From: Leuctra nigra | Lineage: Eukaryota; Arthropoda; Insecta; Plecoptera; Leuctridae | Assembly: GCA_934045905.1 (NCBI GenBank) | Contig: OW203771.1 | Coordinates: 18,837,701-18,901,700 of the forward strand | Length of the DNA: 64,000 nt | Reading direction: 5' to 3' | Part shown: positions 11,025 through 22,364 of the stretch, in pieces | How positions within the stretch are numbered: the stretch's first letter is position 1 | Layout: each line of letters starts with the position of its first letter | Notes under the pieces: model-generated | The model's input: only the letters and a program-made list of their open reading frames with translations | Databases searched by the model: none | Told to the model about the DNA's origin: nothing | Position numbers and translations under genes: made by a program

Positions 11025-11042
11025 TTGGGGTTAACGGGGAAT
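11025..11042 (+). other. polypurine tract (presumed)
   Basis: GGGGTTAACGGGGAAT lies immediately before the 3' LTR, where plus-strand DNA priming is expected. It is interrupted by TTAAC, so it is a weak tract. Confidence 0.5.
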
Positions 11043-12086
11043 TGTAACGGTTTGAATTCGGCGCTGGCGCCAACGTCAAGTCGTTACCATTAGCCGGCAT
11101 TTGTACCCATATTTGGAGGGTCGCCTAGAGCAGAAAAGATGTCATGCGCAATGGTCAATGATAGTCGAGTTCGCGGATCGGCGACCTGAGCTCATTCTCT
11201 TTCTCTGGCTGACCGTCGTCGACTTCACATCGCCGCGTGAGTAGTGTATAAATGTAGATTGAAACCAACGCTGAGTTGTAGCGGATATAACGTAGTGGTC
11301 TGGTCGTCCAGTCCCTATTTAAGGTTCAATCTAGAGTTATGAAACAGAATCATTATGTTGTCTGCTGACCTGCTTGCGAGTGCAAGTAAGATAATGTATT
11401 TTGTTGTCACGTATTTTATATATAACAATCTAGTGTGGCCACACTTGGATTGTCTCCGCGGGTCGTCGTCAGTCAGGGAAAGGGCACCCTTTTCGGATCA
11501 TCAAACCTATCTAAATTCAACATTGTATTAAGTAAGTCCAGTAATCTTAGAACGTCGTCTGTACGAATTCTATTTATGTAAATGTCCGAAGTAGTTCGGC
11601 GAGCATCATATCAAGAAGTGTAAGTAACGAGTTGTTTTAATTACTAGTAAAAGTCCGAATCAGTTCGGCAAGCAACATTGCACTGTCGTTATATTTATCA
11701 TTGTATTGTATCAGTCTTATTTGCTATTCATTCAATTGCATGTGTTGTGTTGCCTCCAGGCACACAGCTGATGAGGTTACGACCTGTGTTGTACACAGAG
11801 TCCATTTACGCGAGGAGGTCAAACCCCCGGTAATCTGTTATCTCATTCTGATATTTGACTGTTCATTTATTCCTCACTTTATGTAATAAAACCATAATTA
11901 ATGTCAACTGGACATCACAGCCTTATGTCTTGATAGTCTAGCACCTAGTTCTGATCCTATTGCTCTCGCTCATGTCGTGTCTCTCTCTTTGTCAACTACC
12001 ACGAGATCACCCGCCCACACCCATCTCCAGCTGTTGCTAGCCCGGCACTGGTTATTTCTGCCCGAGGCGACGACGCCGGCGTGGCA
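11043..12086 (+). repeat. 3' LTR
   Basis: A 1044-bp direct repeat of 8839-9882, apparently identical, followed by the target duplication GGTT at 12087-12090. Confidence 0.92.
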
Positions 12087-12413
12087 GGTTTCCTGATATC
12101 ATCATCATCATCATCTTCAGAATCAGAAAGTGGTGTAATTTCACTGTTTTCTCGGTCCTCTAGCGCGCAAATGGCATAACCTATTGTTCCCAAATTTGGT
12201 ATATGTAGTGGGGTGGGCCATAGCTCGAAATTAAGACATTTCACAACAATGTGAGATTTTCCAATTTTAAGATCCAGTAGGCCGAAAATGCCATGTTGTT
12301 GCTTACAGTAAAAGTGTTTGGTCTGCTCCTCAGTTTATTAGGCATTTACGGTATGTTGAGTGACTGTGAGTGTATAGTACGACTTGGCTGGGTGGAGCGA
12401 CCGCTCCACTAGA

Positions 12414-12987
12414 TAGGATGCAAAAAGATAGATAATGGAATATTGTTTTCAAACCCCAAAACTCCCGCTTAAAACACGCATCAGTCAACGTCAGTGCACG
12501 TCAAAATAAAATCAAAATGTTTGACACTAAGCCTAAAGCATTATACATTAATAAATTCACTGTCAGTAGCATTATGGATTTTATAATTGCTCGAATGCGC
12601 GGAGAGACATTTTGCGCGGTTCCGAAACGCGATTTGAAATGCGGCGGAGCGGAAGAGCTGGAATGTGAAACAAAGAATAATTAGAATCTAGAAAAAGTTC
12701 TACTGCAAGTGACTGATTTAAAAGTTTTTGTTTGAGAGAGAACAGTTTAGTTTTAATATTTTGCTAATAACAGGGGGTTTAAATTATACTTTTCCAACCT
12801 TTTGTTAAGTATAAAATTGATTCTGTACATGAACAAAGAATGTCAATTTATTTTCCACTGCATCGATTATATATTTAGAAAGTTTTCTCGCTGATTTTTA
12901 GAATTCCACAACAATTTTGTGATACTAAGAGAGAAACGTGTGATAATAACGGAACAATAAATTAAAATAATTGCAACCAGGGAACAT
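12414..12987. other. unassigned AT-rich DNA
   Basis: No gene or repeat is supportable. A short G+C-richer patch occurs at 12595-12665. Confidence 0.4.
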
Positions 12988-13101
12988 ATTCTAGAACTTT
13001 TGATTTCTCAATTCTGATAGAATTCGAATTCATCCAATGTTAATCCTTATGGCCGTGAGCCCGATTCCATCAGAATGGAATTGGGAAAATCGTTCTAGAA
13101 T
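12988..13101. mobile_element. 114-bp TIR element
   Basis: The ATTCTAGAAC end is repeated inverted as GTTCTAGAAT. The arms continue imperfectly with CAATTCTGATAGAATT facing GATTCCATCAGAATGGAATTG. Noncoding and MITE-like. Confidence 0.55.
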
Positions 13102-14000
13102 AGACATCCATGGACGCAATACTAGGATATTAATTTAAAATTATAATGTGAAGTGGAAACTGCATGTACTTATAAGATAACATCCTATCTATTTAATTAT
13201 AATAATAATATTGATAATGGTGTCGGTTTTGATGTTCATTTTGATGATGATGTTGATGATGATGTTGATGGTACAAAGTGAGTGAAATGCTAATATGGAC
13301 TGTCAAAATGATGACACAAAATGGAAATGTAGCCCTATGATAGTGTCACTATGCTAATGCGACATGTTTGATCCTCTATGTAATGTAGTGCAAAAACCTG
13401 TTATAATACACATCAAGCCTTTTAGTATATTCAAACATTTGGTGGAAAAATGATGTTAAACTTGGCAAATGAAAAGTACTGAATCCTTTTCTCGTTAACA
13501 TAATTATTTTTAAACCATAATTGAAGACCTAATAAATCTATGCAAAAATAAATTGTTTGCGTTAAGTTAACCAATTCGCTTCTTAATATTTATATTCACA
13601 GTAAATATCGAAATACGAATCTAATGACTGCACATAGTTTTTGGCTCACTTTCATTTTTGTGCACTTCTAAATGTGAGCCATCATCAATTCAAGTTATTC
13701 AACTCAAATGTTCAAAACTCAAAACGGCCGAATTCAAATCTTGTGTAATTCACATTCATGGTTTGAGGTTAAGTTATCTTTATGTTTTTTCATAACCATC
13801 GTCCTAAACATGTTGATACTTGAACTAAATAATATTACCAAGTTCTTTTCTCTGTTTCGAAGATTTGCTTCAATTCCAGTGTCTCATCATTTCAAGCAAA
13901 ATATAACAGCTTCTAAACCAAGAATTATCAAGATTTGGATTTTTTCTACTTTCACCACACTAGAGAAATTTCACAATTAATTTGCAGAATTGAGTTTCCC
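13102..14000. other. unassigned AT-rich DNA with GATGAT microsatellite
   Basis: A degenerate GATGATGATGTT microsatellite lies at about 13227-13272. The longest open frame, 13708-13980, has no recognisable features. Confidence 0.4.
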
Positions 14001-14191
14001 AATAGACAACATCATAAATTATCTAGTTAGCTCTGCTTTTCAAAAAATTTCATATGCAGTACCGTGATCCAAGTATCTATTATGGTTTTTCAACAATGGA
14101 TCATAACCATAATAGATACTTGGATCACGGTACTGCATATGAAAATTTTTGAAAAGCAGAGCTAACTAGATAATTTATGATGTTGTCTATT
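14001..14191. mobile_element. foldback hairpin, family P copy 1
   Basis: Two 87-base arms (14001-14087 and 14105-14191) are inverted copies with one visible mismatch, around a 17-base loop containing TTCAACAATGG. The stem base (TAGCTCTGCTTTTCAAAAA, CATATGCAG) and the loop recur in copies at 33003 and 59033. The stem segment between them, 14060-14087, differs between copies. No coding capacity. A transcript of either strand would form a very stable hairpin. Confidence 0.8.
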
Positions 14192-14199
14192 TGAATTGT

Positions 14200-14497
14200 A
14201 TTCATAGTTTGCTCGAGCTTCTTTCGTTTTACATCAACAATGTAAAAAAGTATATTTCCGACCATTTTGGTGTACAGCTGTCAAGTTGATTTAAACTAAT
14301 TATTATCGGTTTGTTGAAGATATAGTTTGTAAATGAGTGGTTTTATAGCTAAAAGAACTTCTTCTGCAGCCTGCAATTGCACAGGTAACCATAAATATTA
14401 TCAAAAATATACTGAAAAACAGATTGACTGCCGTTCTGACATGTTACACCAAGATGGCCGCTCAACAATGAGATGATGTCACGAGCAAACTATGAAT
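14200..14497. mobile_element. 298-bp TIR element
   Basis: ATTCATAGTTTGCTCG at the left end is repeated inverted as CGAGCAAACTATGAAT at the right. It directly adjoins the family P hairpin. Noncoding; superfamily unknown. Confidence 0.55.
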
Positions 14498-15250
14498 AGT
14501 TGAATACCCACTTTAGACTTTGGATGTGTGTTTTTGGCTTTCAGATTTTATTGTCAACGTATAGGTCGATCTTTTAAAATAATATGATAATTCCTCTCCG
14601 TGATCACGAACGTACTCGCCTGGCTCAGCTCGACAAAGTCAATAAAAACTACAGAATATTTTAAATCTGCATAAAATGATTAGCGGGTGATATTGGGTCT
14701 GGTGATAAATATGCGCTGTTTTAATGGCGTGCCGTGGCTGCATTATGCATGTTAATATCCAACACTCACAGTCAATATCAAATTGCAATGCGGAGTAGTT
14801 CGAAAAATTATTTTAATTTAATTCTCTCTGAAGTCAAAAAGGAAAATGTTCGTGGAACTTCAATATTCCCTTCAGCTTGTCACGTATTTAATTAATTTGA
14901 CTTAAATTCTCCATTAAAGTGTCCGGGTTTTGAGTCGATTTGCTGATGTAAATTCTTGAAATATTGTTTTCTAAATATTTTTCATAACTTTTAAACATTC
15001 AATTGATTGAAATGTGATTTCTTGGGATTCTTAAGAACTATGAACACCAAGTTGTGGTATTTTATCTCTGCATCGAGTTTTTGCTGCACAACTATTGTAT
15101 TTTGAGTTTGTAAATATTTGTATGGCTTACAAATGTTATGTCGACATTTATGAATATTAGGTTTCGGAGAAGTTGTATAAAGTAAGTAAATAAATCACAG
15201 CATAACTTTAATTAGAGAAAGCAGACTTTTTAAATTCCTAAGAATTGTGT
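14498..15250. other. unassigned AT-rich DNA
   Basis: No gene or repeat is supportable. Confidence 0.4.
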
Positions 15251-15457
15251 ACACTTGGCCAATGTAAAAACGGTATTCGAACAAAACAGATTGGCTGCTG
15301 GTCAGGTTTCTGGACAATCAATCCTTGTTATTATCAATGAAATCAGAGCTCACCTTCTGGGGTTGACGAGTTAGCATAGACTTCGTCGAATTATGCCATC
15401 AAATCTTTGTCTACCAATCCGTTTCTTTCGAGTACCATTTTTGCTTTGGCCAAGTGT
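15251..15457 (-). mobile_element. family F3 TIR element, copy 1
   Basis: The TIRs begin ACACTTGGCCAA at both ends and pair over about 46 bases (AAACGGTATTCGAACAAAAC inward, with mismatches). Read on the minus strand, the interior gives GAGCTCTGATTTCATTGATA, CAAGGATTGATTGTC and CCTGACCAGCAGCC, shared with the copies at 16399, 26207, 27527 and 39180. Confidence 0.75.
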
Positions 15458-16025
15458 TAAAAAGTTTTTGAACATTTATACCTGGCAAACATGAGAGAAT
15501 GTTTGTTTTTAAATATGCCAACGTGATTTATTGACTTAAAAGTTCTATTCACTTGAATTTTGAACTACACGAATGCCAACTGACAGCACTTGAAACATTT
15601 TCACATCCTATAAGTGGATATAAATGGATATTAACAAGCTGGACTAAACAACAAATGAACCATTCCGAAGCCACAGAAAAAAGACTAACACACCATTACG
15701 CCTGCCCTCGTATTTCTTTATTTCTTTGCTCTCTAAACCTTGGACCCAACTGTAAAGAGTGTTATTTAGACCATCCCTATGGGAGTTAACTTCACGTTTA
15801 GCAGTGTGTGTATTTTTCACAGTTAACTCTCTCCCCCCTCTGCCCCCCACCCCCCGACCCTGGGACTTAATTAAAGGAATGCTCTATAAATCACCCCGCA
15901 ACAATCTTCAGACGCGGCTGGCGAGTGCGTTACCTAACTCAGACGCTTCATCAACATTAGTTTCTCCAACTGCAATATTTGCCCCGCGTGGAAACTATAG
16001 GTAATGGTTGAAATCAAGTGGGTAA
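15458..16025. other. unassigned DNA with a C-rich, CpG-bearing patch
   Basis: Positions 15825-15990 are C-rich (CCCCCCACC runs) and contain GACGCGGCTGGCGAGTGCG. It may be a conserved noncoding segment. No splice-bounded exon is evident. Confidence 0.35.
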
Positions 16026-16188
16026 CTCAGAGGTAGAAGGCCGGAAGTCAAAAAGAATACTTCAGTATAACTGTATTTGTTGACATCAATCAAATTGCAT
16101 TTGATAGAGCTTGATTACATCATTCCAAAAGTGTGCAAAAGAAAATCGAGCAAATGAGCAAATGAACTTCTGGCCTTCTACTTCTGAG
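16026..16188 (-). mobile_element. 163-bp TIR element with AGAAGGCCGGAAGT ends
   Basis: CTCAGAGGTAGAAGGCCGGA at the left matches, inverted, the right end CTGGCCTTCTACTTCTGAG. The interior, read on the minus strand, matches 29348-29470 (TTTTGGAATG, TCTATCAA, GATGTCAACAAA). A diverged further piece continues to about 16345. Confidence 0.6.
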
Positions 16189-16398
16189 GTAGAGAAATAT
16201 TGAAACAATGTCTTAAAACAGAAGCAAATGGCCCGAAGTCCTTTTTCTTGATTTATTTCCCCCCACATGTGGATTCATTATAGGACTGTTTTCAACTTCT
16301 AATTGGTTGAAGTCAACAAATTTAGATATATTGAAGTATTCTCTTTCAAAATGGCTGGTGTCGCCAAGGATTGGACGGCGGCAGACGTTCAGTACTCA

Positions 16399-16600
16399 AC
16401 ACTTGAAAATACGGTATTTTAATGAAATGGATTGGCTGAAGAAAATGTGATGGCATCGTCTGATGAAGTTTAGTTTAGTTTATCTTCATCTAACTCTAGT
16501 AGGTGAGCTCTGATTTAATTCAACAACGATTGATTGTCAAGGAACCTGACCATCAGCCAATCTGTTTCGTTCCAGTACCATTTTATGATTTGTTGGCTGT
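16399..16600 (+). mobile_element. family F3 TIR element, copy 2
   Basis: The left end CTTGAAAATACGGTATTTT is the inverted match of the right end AGTACCATTTTATGATTTG. The diagnostic interior, TAGGTGAGCTCTGATTT and GATTGTCAAGGAACCTGACC, is present. Confidence 0.7.
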
Positions 16601-17907
16601 ACCTATAGTTTTTGAGATCAAAGCCTGAATAATTGCAGCTTCTTATTGGTAGCTTCTGATAATTGGTTTGAAAGCAGCGAGTAATCAAAGAATTGTATTA
16701 AAACGTATTATATTAGTGAGATGCCCAAGCTTCTGTGTTGCTCCACAACACTGTTCCACATACTTCAGGTTTAAGTGATTTTACGTGACTGAATAAGGTA
16801 GCTACTCTGTAACGTCAGGATTGAGTTGTAGCTTCCTTTTTTCCCTTTCAACCCTCTCTTTCCGCCGACCCCAGGAAACATTTTAAAATATGTTCACATA
16901 GTTCACATTCTTCAGCAACATTCCTTCGTCGACCGAACTCTGCAATAACATTCTCCTCGTCAGAAGCTCGCTAAATTCTTTGAATGAGTGAGTTGTGTCA
17001 GTGGTTAGCACACTAGACGGTTGGCGAGGCGTATTATTTACGTGCGGTGCATACGGAATATCCGCAGTTCAGATACTTTTAATTTTCACTTTATTGATGC
17101 AATGTACTGGAAAAGAAATTAAGATATCATGAATAAAGTTTTGTACTGAATTATTCTCGTCAACGTTATGTTTCTCATTTTTGTTCGTATTTTGAAATTA
17201 TGCAGGCGCTTTTACGAAATCATACTTTACTATCAATCGTAAGAATGGATATGATAATTTTAGCTATAAAAAACATACAGATATGTTTCAAGGGAAGCCC
17301 TAACGTTAGATTAAAAATGTGCCATAAAACATTCATGAACGATATACTCGTATATGCAAAAGGTATTAAGTTTGTCTGTGTATTTAATAGAAATTTAAAC
17401 CCAGTATTAACATTTTGATATTATTGCATTTCATCGTCACTTCATAAAGTGCTTTTTTATGGCCACCCAAGTTGCTTCTATTTCAAAAATTTTTTAATTC
17501 ACATCATTTCTATATTTTCAGAGTAGCATTATAGTTATTTCGTTGTCATGTTTTCCTGTTTTCTACTTCCGTCTTCATTGCATTGTATTTGCTCTATTTG
17601 CATATCTTTGTAATAATTTCCTACTTTATGTTCCAATTGTTCTATTTTAGTAGTTGTTTTAAGTAAGTATAAGGCCGGATGACATGGCATATGATTATTG
17701 CGGGGTTAATATTATGCTCAATGCTAAGAAAGTTGCACCAGTCTGGGTGGAGGAAATGATAGCATTAATCTGAAATGATTTCAGACCGAAATGATTCCTT
17801 TTTCGTTATAGGTTCCTTTTCAGTGAAATATTAGCTCACCTACAAAAGTTAGATAGCTAGCATAGACTTCATAGGTAAATTTTTACGACCATTACATTTC
17901 TTTGGAA
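16601..17907. other. unassigned DNA with a weak tRNA-like segment
   Basis: GTGGTTAGCACACTAGACGG near 16999 resembles a polymerase III A box, and GCAGTTCAGATAC near 17060 is a weak B-box candidate. It could be a decayed SINE. A short F3-like piece (TTAGCTCACCT, AGCATAGACTTC) lies at about 17832-17872. No gene is supportable. Confidence 0.35.
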
Positions 17908-20260
17908 TCTAGTGGAGCGGTCGCTCCACCCAGCCAAGTCGTACTATACACTCACAGTCACTCAACATACCGTAAATGCCTAATAAACTGAGGAGCAGAC
18001 CAAACACTTTTACTGTAAGCAACAACATGGCATTTTCGGCCTACTGGATCTCAAAATTGGTAAATCTCACATTGTTGCGAAATATCTTAATTTCGAGCTA
18101 TGGCCCACCCCACTACATATACCAAATTTGGGAACAATAGGTTATGCCATTTGCGCGCTAGAGGACCGAGAAAACAGTGAAATTACACCACTTTCTGATT
18201 CTGAAGATGATGATGATTCTGATATCACGAAACGTCGCTATCACCGCCACAGCCTAAACGGCTGAACCGATCGACCTGAAATTTTTACCACATGTGCACT
18301 TTTGGCGTCTGAGGTGCCTTTTTATAAAACCAACCGGAAGCCGCCATTTTGAAACCGGAAGTGACGTCATAACTCAAAAACGTCTGGACCGATTAGAACG
18401 AAATTAGCGCCATTCGATTTAGATGGTCATCTATATGAAGTATCAATAAAAAAAATATTATTTTCTTATTTTCTAAACCGGAAGTGACGTCATAAATACG
18501 CAATATTTAACTTATTTCAACAAATTATACTTAAAATACGTACATAATTAACTTACATTGTAACATAGACAATACAATTTATATATTCAAGGTAGCAGTG
18601 TTCTCGGCCGCCATTCCTGAAACCGGAAGTGACATCATATATCTAAAACGCCTGTACCGATTGCAACTGAACTAGCTCCTGCGTATTCATTCTGCTATTT
18701 ATTTGAAAAATCTATTGTGAAAAATGAATAAATAAATTAATGGTACCGGAAATGGCGGCAGGAACCACTAAATGAAACCGGAAGTGACGTCATATATTAC
18801 AAACGGCATGACCGATTTTACGGAAATATAGGGATTAGGAATTCAGATGGTCGTTCATGAAGGTATCAACTAGATAAAACTAGATTGTTTTCTTATTACC
18901 TATACCGGAATTCGGCCGCTATTTCAAAACCGGAAGTGACGTCATGTATCGAAAACGGCTGGATCGATTATAACGAAACTTAAGCTATTCTTCTTGGATA
19001 ATCATTTTCATCTTATACCAAACGCAACTTTTCATAGTAACCAAATCGGTTGAGGCGTATTTTTTTAAAGAAATTAGTCCCTGCTCGGACATGTGCTACA
19101 AGCTGTATGAATAAACTAACAAAAGAAGTGATATCCCAGAAAAAACACTCCGTGTAAAAATACCAGCCAAGTCTCTTTAACTATAAAAAAAAAATAGAAG
19201 AAATCTAAAAATTCAGCACTGAAAAGGAGTGATATCAAAAAAGGAGCCAAGTCAACGAATTTTCCAAATTTTAATCGTACCATTGAAATAAAAATATCAA
19301 CCCCCGAGAAATACTTAAAAAAAGGACTTGGCGCATCGTTTTTTTAAAGACATTTTTCTATTTTTAAGCTTATGCCACTCACATACTACGTAGTTCAGAA
19401 ATGCCTAGAAAAATTGGGACAAAACTTTCAAATTAAATATTGAACATTCTGTAAAATATTTTAAATTTAAATATAAGTACGCAAAGAAACATAGCATTGT
19501 CTTACAAGCAATAAATACAGAACAGTTGTGTTTGTGATTGGTAGGTACCTATAGTTTTGTGGGTACATCAACATACCTACTACAGCATTATACTTTGAAC
19601 CTTCTCGCCGTGTAATTAATTGCTATTAATTAACATTTTATACCAAAAAAATTCATAAATTACATAACGTATTACTTTAGATAAAAATCTAGTCAGTAAT
19701 TATTTGAGCAGCATGGCTCAGTGCACTAGTCACTTATACAAATCTCATTGACGGCCTTCTTGTAATGAGCGCTCTCGCTATTTCCCTCAGTCACGATATT
19801 GAGAAGTATGATTGATTAATATGACCCTAGAAATAGTGGCAATAACGAATAGACTAGGCCGCTTCCGTTTATTCGTTATTCGTTTATCCGTTTATTTCCT
19901 CTGAATATTGACAAAATACCAAAACTGCCAGTAGGTAAGAGTACTAGTTATATTAAAACGTAGTATGATTCGTCGATAATGAATGTGATATACTCAGGAA
20001 AATATACTTGTAGAGTTCTTCCTATACTTTTAGGATAGAAAAGTGTCTTTAAAAAAACGATGCGCCAAGTCCTTTTTTTAAGTATTTCTCGGGGGTTGAT
20101 ATTTTTATTTCAATGGTACGATTAAAATTTGGAAAATTCGTTGACTTGGCTCCTTTTTTGATATCACTCCTTTTCAGTGCTGAATTTTTAGATTTCTTCT
20201 ATTTTTTTTATAGTTAAAGAGACTTGGCTGGTATTTTTACACGGAGTGTTTTTTCTGGGA
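17908..20260 (-). mobile_element. Helitron-like element, family H copy 2 (full length)
   Basis: 2353 bp, minus orientation. Its 3' end (hairpin GTGGAGCGACCGCTCCAC then CTAG) is at 17908-17930 and its 5' end TCCCAG at 20260. Flanks are A before the 5' end and T after the 3' end, as in copies 1 and 3. A second inverted 5' end begins at about 19136. CRE-ETS sites lie at 18354, 18477, 18777 and 18929. The one at 18622 has GACATCA instead of GACGTCA. It is slightly more diverged than copies 1 and 3, with changes near 18220-18250. Confidence 0.62.
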
Positions 20261-20739
20261 TACTGTAATTACTTTGGCCAAAACATTTTGTCCAGAATAA
20301 TTTTAGAATGTGGTTTCCTACATGGCTGATCAATCGAACTGTGTAAAATCAGTTCGTTGGTCCGAGCTTTCAAGTTCCACGGCATGAACTTTGATCCTGC
20401 AGTGAAGCTCTCTCGCCCGACGCGACTGAGTTCTGAGTTCTTGGCAGAGTTCTCGCGTCTTCGCCGTCGCGTCCGGTTGTTCCTCTGTGTTTTCCCGAAC
20501 AATTTGTCGGCTGATTTCATTAACTTTTCTTCTTCGCCTCGGTCCGGTGGAACGTTTTTATTTCGCCGATAATCGTTCATCTTGTTGTGTGTGTTGGTTT
20601 TTTGTGCCCGCCGCGCCGCAGAATCCGCCGCTCAACAAGTTACTAAACTCCGCGACGTGCCGCTGTAATGTACCGGAGGGTTTTAAATAATAACATTCAC
20701 GGTGATTTACTCACAAGACACCAACTAGTTTCTTTTAAA
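20261..20739 (+). promoter_or_regulatory. CpG-rich candidate promoter / 5' UTR region
   Basis: Positions 20370-20680 are clearly richer in G+C and CpG than the surroundings (CTCGCCCGACGCGACTGAG, CGCGTCTTCGCCGTCGCGTC). TCAGTT at 20350 fits the arthropod initiator consensus. The stretch is open in several frames on both strands, which fits high G+C rather than coding. It could be the first, untranslated exon of the gene whose signal-peptide exon is at 27043, but the link is a guess. I see no clear TATA box. Confidence 0.3.
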
Positions 20740-21168
20740 GAGAGCGTCACCACGCGACTCTAGGGCACTATCGCTTTTCTTTGCCCATCCAATGCCAAGG
20801 CCCATGTCATACCCTTAATCCAATCGATCTGAAATTTTGCGCAGACACGAATGCCATAAGAGTGATCACAAGTATAGTTTTTGAAGAAGATACAGTAATT
20901 TGTTGGGAATGAAAAATGTAACTTTGACTGATTAACTTCATTTGTTGTACCAGCAAACAATTTTACGACATTTTGGTCCAAAACCTCAAGAGTTATTTAC
21001 ATTTTACAGTCATTTATGCTTGTTTCGAAATATTTGTCTATTTTCGTCGAAGCAATTTCAAAGATACTAACACTGCTGCTGCGTTGTATTTGATTAACCT
21101 GATTTCTAGTAGCTATCAATTCGCATTCAATACGAAAGATAGCTTCGCGACACAGAGCTTTTTCCTAG
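20740..21168 (-). mobile_element. family F2 element, diverged copy
   Basis: On the minus strand it begins CTAGGAAAAAGCTCTGTGTC and ends in a decayed GTGGTGACGCTC block that matches the 3' end of the copy at 56281. The motif ATCGATCTGAAATTTTGC lies near 20823. Short and old. Confidence 0.55.
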
Positions 21169-22364
21169 CGCATGCCATGTAACTATCCAAGTCCGCATGT
21201 CGTTAACCGTCTGCTGATATTTTCCACAATGACGATCCTGGAAACAATTGGAATTTATAATTGTTGAACACTTTGATCTTCCATTATCCTAAACTTGCGC
21301 TTTGTCGAAATTGTTTTAGTTCAGAATTTCCATATAATTTCATTTGTGTGGGCAAGTATCGGGACAAACGAATTAATTGGTTATCGGTTTTGAAACCGGA
21401 CCAAGGCCTATATATTATACCTATTGTGTAGACATACGCTTGTGTAGTTCAAAGGTGTCGGTGGAATTTCTATTGTCGGTAGAGGAGCCGTGTCCGATGC
21501 AGCCCGCAATACATTCTTGTGTTGCGGGTTGCCTAACTGGGTCACCACTCATGCTGAAGGAGTTCTTTGTGAGAATGTCTTATAATGATAAAGTAGTTTC
21601 AATACGTTTTTATTATGTAAAATTTTGAAAATCGATTTTTGAAAGTATGCAATGTTTTCATTACATACGGTTTTACAAAAATTATACGTCAATTCATAAA
21701 GTATTTTCCATTTTTATCTATTTTACAACTCGCCATTTTAGCGTGCACCTGGCTTTTAGATTTGTTCTATTGATTTTTTTCAGTTTCTTTTTGTACCTTA
21801 CGTTAATGCTTTTTTTATTACGCTTTTATTTCTGTGTGATTTATATTTTTTCATCTTCTGTGATTTTTTTATTTTATTTTTAAACTGTATGGTATTTGAT
21901 TTTTGTTAATATTATGATTTTTTTCATGTCATTTATAAATTTTATTTACGTAGGTACTCTTTTCTAAGCACTGCCTTTTTTAGTTGTACTCCGCTCGTGT
22001 ACTCTAAAACTGCGGGCACATTTTGTTTACCAATATCAAGAATTCTAACCTACTTTTCCGATTGGACCACGTGATCACTGGTCCAGATACATACGTCACT
22101 GCCAGACCACCTGACTTCCCAAGCACTTGCTTTAAGGGTCGCGGGGGGGGGGGGGGGGGGGCACATTACAATAATTCAAATGAGGACGCGATAATCTGGA
22201 CCTCCCCCCACTCTTGACCGTACATTACATCCCCCCCCCCCCATACCCTATCTCTGACGCGCATTTTATCCGGGGCATAATTTGTATAACCAATGTATAT
22301 GTAATGTGACGCGGGTTGGGATGGTTTATTTATGCCCACGTGACGTAATTATGTTGTTTTAGTC
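21169..22364. other. unassigned DNA with G and C runs
   Basis: Pure G run at 22143-22161 and C run at 22231-22242. A near-palindrome around GGACCACGTGATCACTGGTCC lies at about 22062-22082. The frame at 21377-21628 has no recognisable features. Confidence 0.4.

Larger units (their letters stand above)
8839..12086 (+). mobile_element. Ty3/gypsy-type LTR retrotransposon, large internal deletion
   Basis: Two 1044-bp direct repeats, each starting TGTAACGG and ending GTGGCA, surround only 1160 bp. The 4-bp duplication GGTT lies at 8835-8838 and 12087-12090. The family H copy at 49194-51545 has the unoccupied site (AACC at 49517-49520 on the other strand), so insertion into an older element is certain. 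The interior keeps a primer site, a stub of gag, part of integrase and a purine tract. Protease, reverse transcriptase and RNase H are gone. It cannot move on its own. Confidence 0.92.
6807..12413 (+). mobile_element. Helitron-like element, family H copy 1, split by an LTR element
   Basis: The 5' end TCCCAGAAAAAACACTCCGTG follows an A, and the 3' end is GACTTGGCTGGGTGGAGCG then ACCGCTCCACTAG(A), followed by T. The last part forms an 8-bp hairpin (GTGGAGCG against CGCTCCAC) directly before CTAG. A subterminal inverted repeat, CAGCCAAGTC near the 5' end and GACTTGGCTG near the 3' end, links the two ends. There is no target duplication. These traits fit nonautonomous Helitron/Helentron-type elements: 5' TC, 3' CTRR with hairpin, A|T site. 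The hairpin-to-end spacing is shorter than in canonical Helitrons, and no Rep/helicase is present. Without the LTR insertion the element is about 2354 bp. Confidence 0.6.

Noticed and set aside
20269..20580. 103-codon minus-strand basic frame
   Set aside because: Low-complexity charged sequence from a CpG-rich region that is open in several frames. No domain and no splice context.
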